In this document: positions 15,377 through 25,050 of the stretch, one piece after another | Layout of the letters: each line of letters begins with the position of its first letter | Numbering within the stretch: the stretch's first letter is position 1 | Assembly: GCA_035651815.1 (NCBI GenBank) | Contig: DASRFB010000042.1 | Span: 1 to 64,000 of the forward strand | Direction of reading: 5' to 3' | DNA: 64,000 bases | Source of the DNA: VBDM01 sp035651815 | GTDB taxonomy: Bacteria; Pseudomonadota; Gammaproteobacteria; Burkholderiales; SG8-39 | Translations under genes and position numbers: made by a program | The notes under the pieces: model-generated | Seen by the model: only the letters and a program-made list of their open reading frames with translations | Told to the model about the DNA's origin: nothing | Database searches by the model: none

Positions 15377-17170
15377 ATGCAGCACATTCGCAATTTCTCC
15401 ATCATCGCGCACATCGACCACGGCAAGTCGACGCTGGCGGACCGCTTCATCCAGCGCTGCGGCGGGCTGTCGGACCGTGAGATGTCGGAGCAGGTGCTCG
15501 ACTCGATGGACCTCGAGCGCGAGCGCGGCATCACGATCAAGGCGCAGACCGCGGCGCTGCGCTACACGGCGCGCGACGGCAGCATCTACAACCTGAACCT
15601 GATCGACACGCCGGGGCACGTCGACTTCTCCTACGAGGTGTCGCGCTCGCTCGCCGCGTGCGAGGGCGCGCTGCTCGTCGTCGACGCGAGCCAGGGCGTC
15701 GAGGCGCAGACGGTCGCGAACTGCTACACCGCCATCGAGCAGGGCGTGGAGGTGGTGCCCGTGCTCAACAAGATCGATCTGCCGTCGGCGAATCCCGAGC
15801 GCGCCATCCAGGAGATCGAGGACGTGATCGGCATCGCCGCGAAGGATGCCGTCCGTGTCAGCGCGAAGACCGGAGAAGGCGTCGACGACGTGCTCGAAGC
15901 CGTCATCGCGCGCATCCCGCCGCCGAAGGGCGATCCGGCGGCGCCGCTCAAGGCGCTGATCATCGATTCCTGGTTCGACAACTACGTCGGCGTGGTGATG
16001 CTGGTGCGGCTCGTCGACGGCACGCTCAAGTCGAAGGACCGCATCCTGCTCATGTCGACGCAGGCCACTCACCTGTGCGAGGACGTGGGCGTGTTCACTC
16101 CGAAGGCGCAGCCGCGCGAGCTCCTCTCGGCGGGCGAAGTCGGCTTCGTCATCGCCGGAATCAAGGAGCTGCAGCACGCGCGCGTCGGCGACACGATCAC
16201 GTCGGCCGACCGGCCCGCGAGCGCGGCGCTGCCCGGCTTCAAGGAGATCAAGCCGCAGGTGTTCGCCGGGCTGTACCCGGTCGAGGCCAACCAGTACGAA
16301 GGCATGCGCGACGCGCTCGAGAAGCTCAAGCTCAACGATTCGTCGCTGCACTACGAGCCCGAGGTGTCGCAGGCGCTCGGGTTCGGCTTCCGCTGCGGCT
16401 TCCTCGGGCTGCTGCACATGGACATCGTGCAGGAGCGGCTCGAGCGCGAGTACGACATGGAGCTCGTGACCACGGCGCCGACCGTCGTCTACGAGATCGT
16501 GCTGCGCGACGGCACGGTGCAGCGCGTCGAGAACCCGGCGAAGATGCCCGACCCGTCGAAGATCGAGGAGATCCGCGAGCCGATCATCACGACCACGATC
16601 TTTTCGCCGCAGGAGTACGTCGGGCCGATCATCACGCTGTGCACGCAGAAGCGCGGCGCGCAGAAGAACATGCAGTACCACGGCCGCCAGGTCATGCTCA
16701 CCTACGACATGCCCCTGAACGAGGTCGTAATGGACTTCTTCGACAAGCTCAAGTCCGCGAGCCGCGGGTACGCGTCGCTCGACTACGAGTTCAAGGAGTA
16801 CCGCGCAGCCGACATGGTGAAGCTCGACATATTGATCAACGGCGAGCGCGTCGACGCGCTCTCGCTCATGGTGCACCGGGAGAACTCGCAGTACCGCGGC
16901 CGCGATCTGGTCGCGCGGATGCGCGAGCTGATCCCGAGGCAGATGTTCGACGTCGCGGTGCAGGCGGCGATCGGATCGCACATCATCGCGCGCGAGACGG
17001 TGAAGGCCCTGCGCAAGAACGTTCTGGCGAAGTGCTACGGGGGAGACGTGACCCGGAAGAGAAAATTGCTCGAGAAGCAGAAAGCGGGGAAGAAGCGCAT
17101 GAAGCAGGTCGGCACGGTCGAGATCCCGCAGGAGGCGTTCCTGGCGATCCTGCAGGTGGAGCACAAATGA
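15377..17170 (+). CDS. lepA: Elongation factor 4 (LepA), ribosomal GTPase
   Basis: LepA is a translational GTPase that affects initiation and back-translocation. The 597-residue protein begins QHIRNFSIIAHIDHGKSTL (G1 motif), with DTPGHVDFSYEV (G3), NKIDLPSA (G4) and the LepA-specific C-terminal domain ending in RKRKLLEKQKAGKKRMKQVG. Its length is the family norm (E. coli 599). The stop overlaps the lepB start, the universal lepA-lepB coupling of proteobacteria. Confidence 0.98.
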   Translation: MQHIRNFSIIAHIDHGKSTLADRFIQRCGGLSDREMSEQVLDSMDLERERGITIKAQTAALRYTARDGSIYNLNLIDTPGHVDFSYEVSRSLAACEGALLVVDASQGVEAQTVANCYTAIEQGVEVVPVLNKIDLPSANPERAIQEIEDVIGIAAKDAVRVSAKTGEGVDDVLEAVIARIPPPKGDPAAPLKALIIDSWFDNYVGVVMLVRLVDGTLKSKDRILLMSTQATHLCEDVGVFTPKAQPRELLSAGEVGFVIAGIKELQHARVGDTITSADRPASAALPGFKEIKPQVFAGLYPVEANQYEGMRDALEKLKLNDSSLHYEPEVSQALGFGFRCGFLGLLHMDIVQERLEREYDMELVTTAPTVVYEIVLRDGTVQRVENPAKMPDPSKIEEIREPIITTTIFSPQEYVGPIITLCTQKRGAQKNMQYHGRQVMLTYDMPLNEVVMDFFDKLKSASRGYASLDYEFKEYRAADMVKLDILINGERVDALSLMVHRENSQYRGRDLVARMRELIPRQMFDVAVQAAIGSHIIARETVKALRKNVLAKCYGGDVTRKRKLLEKQKAGKKRMKQVGTVEIPQEAFLAILQVEHK

Positions 17171-17955
17171 ACTTCGCCCTGGTCCTGTTCGTGCTGACGC
17201 TGTTCACGGGCGCTTTTGCGCTCGCGGACGGCGTCTATTTCCGCCGGCAGCGCGCGCCCGGGCAGAAGGAGCCCTGGTGGATCGAGTACCCGAAGAGCTT
17301 CTTTCCGGTCATCCTGATCGTGTTCCTGCTGCGCTCGTTCCTGGTCGAGCCGTTCAAGATTCCCTCGGGATCGATGGTGCCGACGCTGCTCGTCGGCGAC
17401 TTCATCCTCGTGAACAAGTTCGCCTACGGCATCCGTCTGCCCATCGTGAACAAGAAGATCATCGGCATCGGCGAGCCGAAGCGCGGCGAGGTGATGGTCT
17501 TCCGCTACCCGGAGGATCCGTCGCTCGATTACATCAAGCGCGTGGTGGGCCTGCCCGGAGACCGCATCAGCTACGTCAACAAGAAGCTTACGGTCAACGG
17601 GGTCGAGCTGCCCCGCAAGCCGCTGCCAGACTACCTCAACCGGGAGCGCATCCATTATTCGAAGCAGTACCAGGAGAACCTGGGCGGCGTCGAGCACTCG
17701 ATCCTGATCGAGGACGACGTCCCGGCGGCGATACCGTTCGTCAGACCGTTCCCATTTCGTGACAATTGCACCTACAATAACTCCGGTGTGACGTGTACAG
17801 TGCCTCCGGGGCACTACTTCATGATGGGCGACAACCGCGACAATTCCGCGGACAGCAGGGTCTGGGGCTTCGTTCCGGACGAGAACATCGTCGGCAAGGC
17901 GTTCTTCATCTGGTTCAACTTCAGCGAGCCCAGCCGTTTCGGAACGTTCAAGTGA
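17167..17955 (+). CDS. lepB: Signal peptidase I
   Basis: LepB cleaves signal peptides of exported proteins. The 262-residue inner-membrane protease has two N-terminal membrane segments (residues 1-20 and about 45-60). The catalytic Ser69 is in KIPSGSMVPTLL, the general-base Lys124 in YIKRVVGLPGD, and the box E motif is GDNRDNSADSR. It is shorter than E. coli LepB (324), with a smaller periplasmic domain II that still holds a Cys pair (DNCTYNNSGVTCT). The ATG overlaps the lepA stop. Confidence 0.97.
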   Translation: MNFALVLFVLTLFTGAFALADGVYFRRQRAPGQKEPWWIEYPKSFFPVILIVFLLRSFLVEPFKIPSGSMVPTLLVGDFILVNKFAYGIRLPIVNKKIIGIGEPKRGEVMVFRYPEDPSLDYIKRVVGLPGDRISYVNKKLTVNGVELPRKPLPDYLNRERIHYSKQYQENLGGVEHSILIEDDVPAAIPFVRPFPFRDNCTYNNSGVTCTVPPGHYFMMGDNRDNSADSRVWGFVPDENIVGKAFFIWFNFSEPSRFGTFK

Positions 17956-17987
17956 AGCGCGTGTCGACCCGATCCTCAGGGGGAGCC

Positions 17988-18347
17988 ATGAGAAAGCAAG
18001 GCGGTTTGGGAATGCTCGGGGTGCTGTTCCTGTGCATCGTGATCGTCATCGGCGCGATCGGCGGGATGAAGGTCGTCCCCGCGTACCTCGAGTACTACAA
18101 CATCAAGAAAGCGGTGAAGGGCATCGTGCAGAGCGGCCAGGCGGCCAAGAGCACGCCGGGCGAGATCCGCGAGCTCTTCGAGCGCCGCCGTGCGATCGAC
18201 GACTTCGATTCCGTGACCGGCAGGGACCTGCAGATCACGAAGCAAGGCAACGACGTGGAGATCTCCTACTCGTACCAGCGGAAGATTCCGCTCTTCGCGA
18301 ACGTCAACCTGCTGATCGACTTCTCGGGCAGCAGCAGCCAGCTATAG
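17988..18347 (+). CDS. DUF4845 membrane-anchored protein
   Basis: A 119-residue protein of family DUF4845, found between lepB and rnc in many beta- and gammaproteobacteria. One hydrophobic helix lies at about residues 8-28 (GMLGVLFLCIVIVIGAIGG), followed by a periplasmic or soluble pilin-like part (VVPAYLEYYNIKKAVKGIVQ, then ISYSYQRKIPLFANVNLLID). The start at 17988 is chosen because of the GGGGGAG ribosome site 7 bases upstream. An earlier GTG at 17952 overlaps lepB but lacks such a site. Function is unknown. Confidence 0.83.
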   Translation: MRKQGGLGMLGVLFLCIVIVIGAIGGMKVVPAYLEYYNIKKAVKGIVQSGQAAKSTPGEIRELFERRRAIDDFDSVTGRDLQITKQGNDVEISYSYQRKIPLFANVNLLIDFSGSSSQL

Positions 18348-18356
18348 CCGGAAGGA

Positions 18357-19025
18357 ATGAAGCGCGAAGGCATCGAGCAACGCATCGGCCACACCTTCGC
18401 GTGTCCGGAGCTCCTGGCGCAGGCGCTCACGCACCGCAGCCACGGCGCCGCGCACAACGAGCGGCTCGAGTTCCTCGGGGACGGCGTCCTGAACTGCATC
18501 GTCGCCGCCGAGCTGTACGAGCGCTTCGGTGATCTCAAGGAAGGCGACCTGTCGCGCCTGCGCGCCAACCTCGTGCGCCAGGAGCCGCTGCGGCAGCTGG
18601 CGCACGACATCGGCATCGGCGAGCGTCTGCGTCTCGGCGAAGGCGAGATTCGCAGCGGCGGCTCGGACCGGCCCTCGATCCTCGCCGATGCCTTCGAGGC
18701 GCTGATCGGTGCCGTGTTTCTCGACGGCGGCTTCGACGCCGCGCGCGACGTGATCCGCCGCCTCTACGCGCCGCTGCTCGCGGAGCTCGACCCCCGGGAT
18801 CCCGGCAAGGATCCCAAGACCCTGCTCCAGGAGCTGCTGCAGGCGCGCAAAGTGGCCCTGCCGCAGTACTCGGTCGTTTCCACGCAGGGCGCGGCGCACG
18901 AGCAGCAGTTCGAGGTCGAGTGCGTGATCGCCGAGCTGCGCCTGCGCACCAGGGGCAACGGCAGCAGCCGCCGCGTCGCGGAGCAGGAGGCGGCGCGAAG
19001 GGCTTTCGAGCAGCTGCGCGGGTGA
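18357..19025 (+). CDS. rnc: Ribonuclease III
   Basis: RNase III cleaves double-stranded RNA during rRNA and mRNA processing. The 222-residue protein has the catalytic signature NERLEFLGDGVLNCIVA (about residues 35-50), the second acidic site DAFEALIGAVFLDGG, and a C-terminal dsRNA-binding domain (about residues 152-222, DPKTLLQELLQARK and RRVAEQEAARRAFEQL). GGAAGGA precedes the start. The stop overlaps the GTG start of era; rnc-era is a conserved operon. Confidence 0.98.
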   Translation: MKREGIEQRIGHTFACPELLAQALTHRSHGAAHNERLEFLGDGVLNCIVAAELYERFGDLKEGDLSRLRANLVRQEPLRQLAHDIGIGERLRLGEGEIRSGGSDRPSILADAFEALIGAVFLDGGFDAARDVIRRLYAPLLAELDPRDPGKDPKTLLQELLQARKVALPQYSVVSTQGAAHEQQFEVECVIAELRLRTRGNGSSRRVAEQEAARRAFEQLRG

Positions 19026-19915
19026 GCGTACACCGCTGCGGGACCATCGCGCTGATCGGCCGGCCCAACGTGGGCAAGTCGACGCTGCTGAACGCGCTCG
19101 TCGGCCAGAAGCTCAGCATCACGTCGCGCAAGCCGCAGACGACGCGGCACCGCATACGCGGGGTGCTGACGCTTCCGGACGCGCAGTACGTTTTCGTCGA
19201 CACGCCCGGGTTCCAGACGCGCCACCGCAGCGCGCTCAACCGCCTGATGAACCGGGGCGTGAAAGGCGCGCTCGAGGACATCGACGTCGCCGTGCTCGTG
19301 ACCGAGGCGGGCCGCTTCGGCGCCGAGGACCGCGCCGTGCTCGGGCTCGTGCCGCTCGCGGTGCGGGTGTTCCTCGTCGCGAACAAGATCGACCGCATCG
19401 AGCGCGAGGCGCTGCTGCCGTGGCTGCGCAAGACCGCGAGCGAGGCGCGCTTTGCCGAGATCGTGCCGGTGAGCGCGCAGAAGCGCAAAGGCCTCGACGG
19501 GCTCCTGCGCGCGCTCGCGCGCTACCTTCCCGAGCAGGCGCCGCTCTACGGCGAGGACGACCTCACCGACCGCGACGAGCGCTTCTTCGCCTCGGAGCTC
19601 GTGCGCGAGAAGCTGTTCCGGTTGCTGGGCGAGGAGCTTCCCTACGGGGCGAGCGTGGCGATCGACAAGTTCGAGGAGGTGAGCGACCCGCGGGGCCCGC
19701 TGCGGCGCATCCACGCCTCGATCGTCGTCGACAAGGACGGCCACAAGGCGATGGTGATCGGCGCGAAGGGCGAGAAGCTCAAGGCGATCGGCACGGCCGC
19801 GCGCATCGACATGGAGAAGCTCTTCGGGGGCAAGGTCTACCTCGAAATCTGGGTGAAGGTGCGCCGCGGCTGGGCCGACAGCGCATCGGCGCTGAAGAAC
19901 CTCGGCTATGACTGA
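19022..19915 (+). CDS. era: GTPase Era
   Basis: Era binds the 3' end of 16S rRNA and is needed for 30S assembly. The 297-residue protein has G1 GRPNVGKSTLLNAL, the switch region RKPQTTRHRIRGVLT, G3 DTPGFQT and G4 NKIDRI. The C-terminal KH domain contains VIGAKGEKLKAIGTAARIDM. It starts with GTG in a GTGA overlap with rnc, and recO begins 8 bases before its end. Confidence 0.98.
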   Translation: MSVHRCGTIALIGRPNVGKSTLLNALVGQKLSITSRKPQTTRHRIRGVLTLPDAQYVFVDTPGFQTRHRSALNRLMNRGVKGALEDIDVAVLVTEAGRFGAEDRAVLGLVPLAVRVFLVANKIDRIEREALLPWLRKTASEARFAEIVPVSAQKRKGLDGLLRALARYLPEQAPLYGEDDLTDRDERFFASELVREKLFRLLGEELPYGASVAIDKFEEVSDPRGPLRRIHASIVVDKDGHKAMVIGAKGEKLKAIGTAARIDMEKLFGGKVYLEIWVKVRRGWADSASALKNLGYD

Positions 19916-20618
19916 CGCCTCGCGGCAGGACGGGCGCGAGGGGTTCGTCCTGCATACGTATCCCTACCGCGAGACGAGCCTCATCGTCGAGGCGTTCACC
20001 CGGACCTTCGGACGCGTGAGCCTGCTCGCCCGCGGTGCGCGCCGCCCGCGCTCTCCCATGCGCGGCGTGCTGCTGTCGTTCCAGCCGCTGCTCCTGTCCT
20101 GGTTCGGCAAGGGCGAGCTGCGGACGATGGCGCGCGCGGAATGGGTCGGCGGGCAGCCGCTGCTCGGCGGTCAGGCGCTGCTCTGCGGCTTCTACCTGAA
20201 CGAGCTGCTGCTGCGGCTGCTGCCGAGGGAAGACCCGCACGAGATCCTGTTCGCGCAGTACCGGCTCGCGCTGCAGCGTCTCGCCGCGGGAGACGATTCG
20301 GGCTCGGTCCTGCGCACCTTCGAGAAGGCCCTGCTGAAGGAGCTCGGCTACGCGATCGTCCTCGACCGGGACAGCGCCGGGCGCGAGATCGATTCGTCGC
20401 GGACTTACCGCTATGATCCCGAGCGTGGGCCGGTCGAGGCCGCGGCGGGCGAGCCGCTCGTGTCCGGCCGGACCCTCCTCGACATGGCGCGCGACGACTA
20501 CGGCGACCCCGTGACCCAGCAGCAGAGCAAGGCGCTCATGCGAGCGCTGATCAATCATCGTCTCGAGCACCAGCCGCTGCGAAGCCGGCAGGTGTTCCGC
20601 GACCTGCTGCAGCTGTGA
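19908..20618 (+). CDS. recO: DNA repair protein RecO
   Basis: RecO loads RecA onto SSB-coated gaps together with RecR. The 236-residue protein has an N-terminal OB fold (FVLHTYPYRETSLIVEAFTR and VSLLARGARRPRSPM) and a helical C-terminal domain (FYLNELLLRLLPREDPHE). There are no zinc-binding cysteines, as in E. coli RecO. The ATG overlaps the end of era by 8 bases. The era-recO-pdxJ order is standard. Confidence 0.95.
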   Translation: MTDASRQDGREGFVLHTYPYRETSLIVEAFTRTFGRVSLLARGARRPRSPMRGVLLSFQPLLLSWFGKGELRTMARAEWVGGQPLLGGQALLCGFYLNELLLRLLPREDPHEILFAQYRLALQRLAAGDDSGSVLRTFEKALLKELGYAIVLDRDSAGREIDSSRTYRYDPERGPVEAAAGEPLVSGRTLLDMARDDYGDPVTQQQSKALMRALINHRLEHQPLRSRQVFRDLLQL

Positions 20619-20622
20619 GCCG

Positions 20623-21359
<737 letters not shown>

Positions 21360-21363
<4 letters not shown>

Positions 21364-21746
21364 TTCTCGGCATCGGCACCGATCTGTGCGAGATCGGCCG
21401 CATCGAGCGCGCGCTCGAGCGCTGGGGCGAGCGCTTCGCGCAGCGCGTGCTGGTCGAGTCGGAGCTGCAGCGCTTCCGCCGGCACCGCAAGCCGGCGGCC
21501 TACCTCGCGAAGCGTTTCGCCGCGAAGGAGGCTATGTCCAAGGCGCTCGGCACCGGCATCCATTACCCGGTCAACTGGCACGGCATGTGGGTGGAGAACG
21601 CGCGCTCGGGAAAGCCTTCGCTGCGCTTCTCCGGGCCGATGGCCGCCCTGCTCGAGAAGCGCGGCATCGCCGTGGTGCATCTGTCGCTCACCGACGAGAC
21701 CGGCATGGCGTGCGCGTTCGTCGTCGTCGAAGGACCCGGACCGTGA
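21360..21746 (+). CDS. acpS: Holo-ACP synthase
   Basis: AcpS transfers 4'-phosphopantetheine from CoA to Ser37 of the ACP encoded at 10.8 kb. The 128-residue protein begins ILGIGTDLCEIGRIERALER and has the metal/CoA motif YLAKRFAAKEAMSKALGTGI. The C-terminal LSLTDETGMACAFVVVE is typical. It overlaps pdxJ (ATGA) and nagZ (GTGA), so it is in the middle of the lepA-nagZ string. Confidence 0.97.
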
Positions 21747-22753
21747 CGCTCGGACGCGCGATGATCGACATCGCCGGCCTCGAGCCGACGGCCGAGGAGA
21801 AGGAGCGCCTGTCGCACCCGCAGGTCGGGGGGCTGATCCTGTTCGCGCGCAATTTCGAGTCGCCGGCGCAGCTGCGCATGCTCGCGGCCGAGGTGCGCAC
21901 GCTGCGCGAGCCGCAGCTCCTGATCGCGGTCGACCACGAAGGCGGCCGCGTGCAGCGCTTCCGCCAGGGATTCACGCGCATCCCGCCGATGCGCTCGATC
22001 GGCGCCTGCGGGCGCGACGACGGCGCGCGGCTCGCCCGCGCCGCGGGCCTCGTCATCGCGGCCGAGCTGCAGGCGCACGGCGTCGACTTCAGCTTCGCGC
22101 CGGTGCTCGACGTCGATCACGGAGCGAGCAGCGTCATCGGCGACCGCGCGTTCTGCGGCGATGCCGCGATGCTCGCGCATCTCGCCGGCGCCTTCGTCGA
22201 GGGTCTGACCGCGGGCGGCATGGCGGCGGTCGGCAAGCATTACCCGGGGCACGGCTACGCGAGCGCCGATTCGCACGTCGACATGCCGGTCGACGAGCGC
22301 AGCCTCGAGGCGATCGAGGCGAGCGACCTGGTGCCGTATCGCGAGCTGATCGGGCGCGGGCTCGCGGCGGTGATGCCGGCGCACGTGGTCTACCCGAAGG
22401 TCGACGGCCGCCCCGCGGGGTTCTCGCCGGTCTGGCTGCGCGATATCCTGCGCGCTCGCCTGGGATTCCAGGGGATGATCTTCAGCGACGACCTCTCGAT
22501 GGAGGCGGCGACCCAGGGCGGCGGCGTGGTCGAGCGCGCGCGCGCGGCGCTCGCCGCGGGCTGCGACATGGTGCTCCTGTGCAACGCGCCGGACGCCGCG
22601 ACGAAGCTGATCGACGGACTCGATGCCGATCCGGTCCCCGAGGCGCGCGCGGCGCGCATGCGCGGGCGCCGGCTGATGCGGCCCGCGGCTGCGCACGCGG
22701 GATACGCGGGTGCCGTGTCGGCTCTCTCGCGCGCCATTCCCGAGGCGGCGTGA
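21743..22753 (+). CDS. nagZ: Beta-N-acetylhexosaminidase NagZ
   Basis: NagZ removes N-acetylglucosamine from anhydromuropeptides during cell-wall recycling. This 336-residue GH3 enzyme has the substrate-contacting AVDHEGGRVQRFR, the acid/base loop GKHYPGHGYASADSH with the His used by NagZ-type GH3 enzymes, and the nucleophilic Asp in IFSDDLSMEAA. There is no signal peptide, as expected for a cytoplasmic enzyme. GTG start at 21743 overlaps acpS. Confidence 0.95.
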   Translation: MTLGRAMIDIAGLEPTAEEKERLSHPQVGGLILFARNFESPAQLRMLAAEVRTLREPQLLIAVDHEGGRVQRFRQGFTRIPPMRSIGACGRDDGARLARAAGLVIAAELQAHGVDFSFAPVLDVDHGASSVIGDRAFCGDAAMLAHLAGAFVEGLTAGGMAAVGKHYPGHGYASADSHVDMPVDERSLEAIEASDLVPYRELIGRGLAAVMPAHVVYPKVDGRPAGFSPVWLRDILRARLGFQGMIFSDDLSMEAATQGGGVVERARAALAAGCDMVLLCNAPDAATKLIDGLDADPVPEARAARMRGRRLMRPAAAHAGYAGAVSALSRAIPEAA

Positions 22754-22755
22754 GC

Positions 22756-23685
22756 ATGGCGCACGACCACGACCACGATCATCATCACCCGCACGGTGCT
22801 CATCACGAGCACGGCATCCGCGGCGCCGCCTTCGCGGCCGGCATCGCGCTGAATCTCGCCTTCGTCGTGGTCGAGGCCGTCTACGGCGTCCTCGCGCACT
22901 CGATGGCGCTGCTCGCGGACGCCGGCCACAACCTGGGCGACGTGCTCGCGCTCGGGATCGCGTGGGCGGCGAGCGCGCTCTCGCGGCGCGAGCCGTCGGC
23001 GCGCTTCACCTACGGGCTGCGCAGCTCCTCGATCCTCGCGGCGCTGTTCAACGCGGCGCTGCTCCTGCTCGTCACGGGCGGCATCGCGTGGGAGGCGATC
23101 CAACGGCTCGCCGAGCCGGTCGAGGTGTCCGCGATGACCATGGTCTGGGTGGCGCTCGCCGGGATCGTGGTGAACGGCACGAGCGCGACGCTGTTCGCGC
23201 GCCATCGCCACGACATCAACGTCCGCGGCGCCTTCCTGCATCTCCTCGCCGACGCAGCGGTGTCCGCGGGCACCGTGCTCGCCGGGCTCGGCATCGTCGC
23301 GACCGGCTGGCTCTGGCTCGATCCCGTGACCGGTCTCGTCATCGCGGCCGTGATCGTCGCGAGCACGTGGGCCCTGCTGCGCGATTCGGTGAGCCTCGCG
23401 CTGAACGCGGTGCCCGGGCACATCGATCCGCAGGGCGTGCGCGGCTACCTGTCGCGGCTGCCGGGCGTGACGGAGGTCCACGACCTGCACATCTGGGGAA
23501 TGAGCACCACGGAGACGGCGCTGACGGCGCACCTGGTGATGCCCGCGGGGCATCCGGGCGACGGCTACCTGGCGACGGTCTGCGGGGAGCTTCGCGGGAG
23601 CTTCCGCGTGCAGCACGCGACGATCCAGATCGAGACCGGGGACACGGCGCACCCGTGTCCGCTCGCGTCGGACCGCGTCGTCTGA
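22756..23685 (+). CDS. Cation diffusion facilitator metal exporter (CzcD/ZitB-like)
   Basis: A 309-residue CDF transporter that should export divalent metals such as zinc in exchange for protons. The N-terminus is a His-rich metal-binding stretch (HDHDHDHHHPHGAHHEHG). Six membrane segments follow, with metal-site motifs LLADAGHNLGDVLAL in helix 2 and HLLADAAVSAGTVL in helix 5. A soluble C-terminal domain (VTEVHDLHIWGMS) completes it. It starts 2 bases after the nagZ stop and closes the operon. No metal regulator is nearby. Confidence 0.93.
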   Translation: MAHDHDHDHHHPHGAHHEHGIRGAAFAAGIALNLAFVVVEAVYGVLAHSMALLADAGHNLGDVLALGIAWAASALSRREPSARFTYGLRSSSILAALFNAALLLLVTGGIAWEAIQRLAEPVEVSAMTMVWVALAGIVVNGTSATLFARHRHDINVRGAFLHLLADAAVSAGTVLAGLGIVATGWLWLDPVTGLVIAAVIVASTWALLRDSVSLALNAVPGHIDPQGVRGYLSRLPGVTEVHDLHIWGMSTTETALTAHLVMPAGHPGDGYLATVCGELRGSFRVQHATIQIETGDTAHPCPLASDRVV

Positions 23686-23712
23686 CGCGGCCGGGCCGGA
23701 CCCAGGCCCGCT

Positions 23713-23768
23713 CGATCTACGCGCTACGCGCGTTCGATCTACGCGCTACGCGCGTTCGATATACGCGC
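23713..23768. repeat. 22-base tandem repeat at the 3' end of efp
   Basis: A 22-base unit occurs at 23713-23734 and again, identical, at 23735-23756; a 12-base third copy at 23757-23768 has one mismatch. On the minus strand the upstream copy contains the last codons and the TAG stop of efp, so the other copy is a downstream duplication of the gene's 3' end. The unit is rich in CGCG/TACG and could fold. Confidence 0.85.
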
Positions 23769-24312
23769 CGTCGTTCGTGTTGACCTTGATCTTCTCGCCG
23801 GTGCTGACGAAGGGCGGCACCTGGACGATCAGGCCGGTCTCCGTCTTCGCCGGCTTGAACGAGGTCGTGACAGTCGCGTTCTTGATGTTCGGGTCGGTCT
23901 CGGTCACCGTGAGCACCACCGACGCCGGCAGCTCCACGCCGATCGGGCGGTCGTTGTGGAAGAGCACCGAGACGTCGGTGTTCGGCAGCAGGTAGCCGCT
24001 CTGTCCCTCGAGCATGTCCTCCGAGATCTGGAGCTGCTCGAACGTCTCCTTGTCCATGAACACGAAATGCGTGCCGTCGTGGTACAGGTACTGCATGTCG
24101 CGGTTGTCGATCGAAACGCGCTCGACCTTGTCCTCGGTGCGGATGCGCTGGTTGCTCTTGGTGCCGCTCTCGATGTCCTTCATCTCGACCTGCATGAAGG
24201 CGCCGCCGCGGCCGCCGACGTGCACGTGATAGCATTTCAGCACGCGCCAGATGCGCTTCTCCCACTCGAGCAGGGTTCCGACGCGGATTTCGGTTGCGAG
24301 GATCTTGGCCAT
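23746..24312 (-). CDS. efp: Elongation factor P
   Basis: EF-P relieves ribosome stalling at polyproline stretches. The 188-residue protein has three beta domains: KOW-like (residues 1-65), OB (about 66-128) and a second OB with the signature ASVVLTVTETDPNIKNAT and VPPFVSTGEKIKVNT. The tip of domain I reads VHVGGRGGAFMQVEM, so Arg35 occupies the position of the beta-lysylated Lys34 of E. coli. The backbone (GAFMQVEMKDIESGTK) is closer to the alphaproteobacterial type than to the SGRNAAVVKMK type of Burkholderia. An earlier in-frame ATG (24339) lacks homology. A TAAAAT element lies at 24349-24354 on this strand. Confidence 0.95.
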   Translation of the reverse strand: MAKILATEIRVGTLLEWEKRIWRVLKCYHVHVGGRGGAFMQVEMKDIESGTKSNQRIRTEDKVERVSIDNRDMQYLYHDGTHFVFMDKETFEQLQISEDMLEGQSGYLLPNTDVSVLFHNDRPIGVELPASVVLTVTETDPNIKNATVTTSFKPAKTETGLIVQVPPFVSTGEKIKVNTNDGAYIERA

Positions 24313-24369
24313 GGGAGTTCGCTTCGCGGGCTTGCGCAAAAGCGCGGGATTTTACAACGAATCGGGCCC

Positions 24370-25050
24370 GTGACGGAACGTCTTCCACGCGCCTGCCCGG
24401 GTTACGACCCGGGCTGCCGCGACTGCCCGAGGCTCGCCGCCCACCTCGACGCGGTCCGGGCGCGGCATCCCGATTACCACGCGCGGCCGGTCGCGCCGTT
24501 CGGGTCCGCGCGGGTGCGGCTGCTCGTCGTCGGGCTCGCGCCCGGGATGCACGGGGCGAACCGCACCGGGCGGCCGTTCACCGGCGACCATGCCGGGCTT
24601 CTGCTCTACCGCACGCTGCACCGTTTCGGCTTCGCGAGCCGGCCGGAGTCCGCGGGCGCGGGCGACGGCTTGCGGCTGATCGCGTGCCGGATCACGAACG
24701 CGGTGAAGTGCCTGCCGCCCGCGAACAAGCCGCTTCCCGGGGAGGTCGCGCGCTGCAACCGGCATCTCGCCGCGGAGATCGCCGATCTGCGTCCGCGCGC
24801 GCTGCTCGCGCTCGGCGCGATCGCCCACGGCGCGGTGCTGCGGGCGCTCGCGCTCAGGCCCTCGGCGTTCCCGTTCGCGCATCATGCAGTGCATGACCTG
24901 CCGCGCGGGCCGTTCGTTCCCGACGGGGCGCGGCTTTTCGATAGCTACCACTGCAGCCGCTATAATACGCAGACGAGGCGGCTCACCGAGGCGATGTTCG
25001 CGGCGGTGCTCCGCGATCTCTCCACCTTCCTCAACGGCGCCGCACGATGA
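24370..25050 (+). CDS. Uracil-DNA glycosylase, family 5 (UdgB) type
   Basis: A 226-residue uracil-DNA glycosylase that removes uracil or related deaminated bases. The family-5 motif A is GLAPGMHGANRTGRPFTGD, and the second active-site motif is SYHCSRYNTQT. Cys residues near the N-terminus (CPGYDPGCRDCPRL) and a further Cys in KCLPPANKP provide the usual four [4Fe-4S] ligands. The GTG at 24370 is the first start giving that N-terminus. The C-terminus overlaps uvrC by 4 bases, linking two DNA repair genes. Confidence 0.88.
   Translation: MTERLPRACPGYDPGCRDCPRLAAHLDAVRARHPDYHARPVAPFGSARVRLLVVGLAPGMHGANRTGRPFTGDHAGLLLYRTLHRFGFASRPESAGAGDGLRLIACRITNAVKCLPPANKPLPGEVARCNRHLAAEIADLRPRALLALGAIAHGAVLRALALRPSAFPFAHHAVHDLPRGPFVPDGARLFDSYHCSRYNTQTRRLTEAMFAAVLRDLSTFLNGAAR

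Noticed and set aside
23713..23768. CRISPR-like array
   Set aside because: Units are directly tandem with no spacers and only 2.5 copies, so it is a simple tandem repeat.
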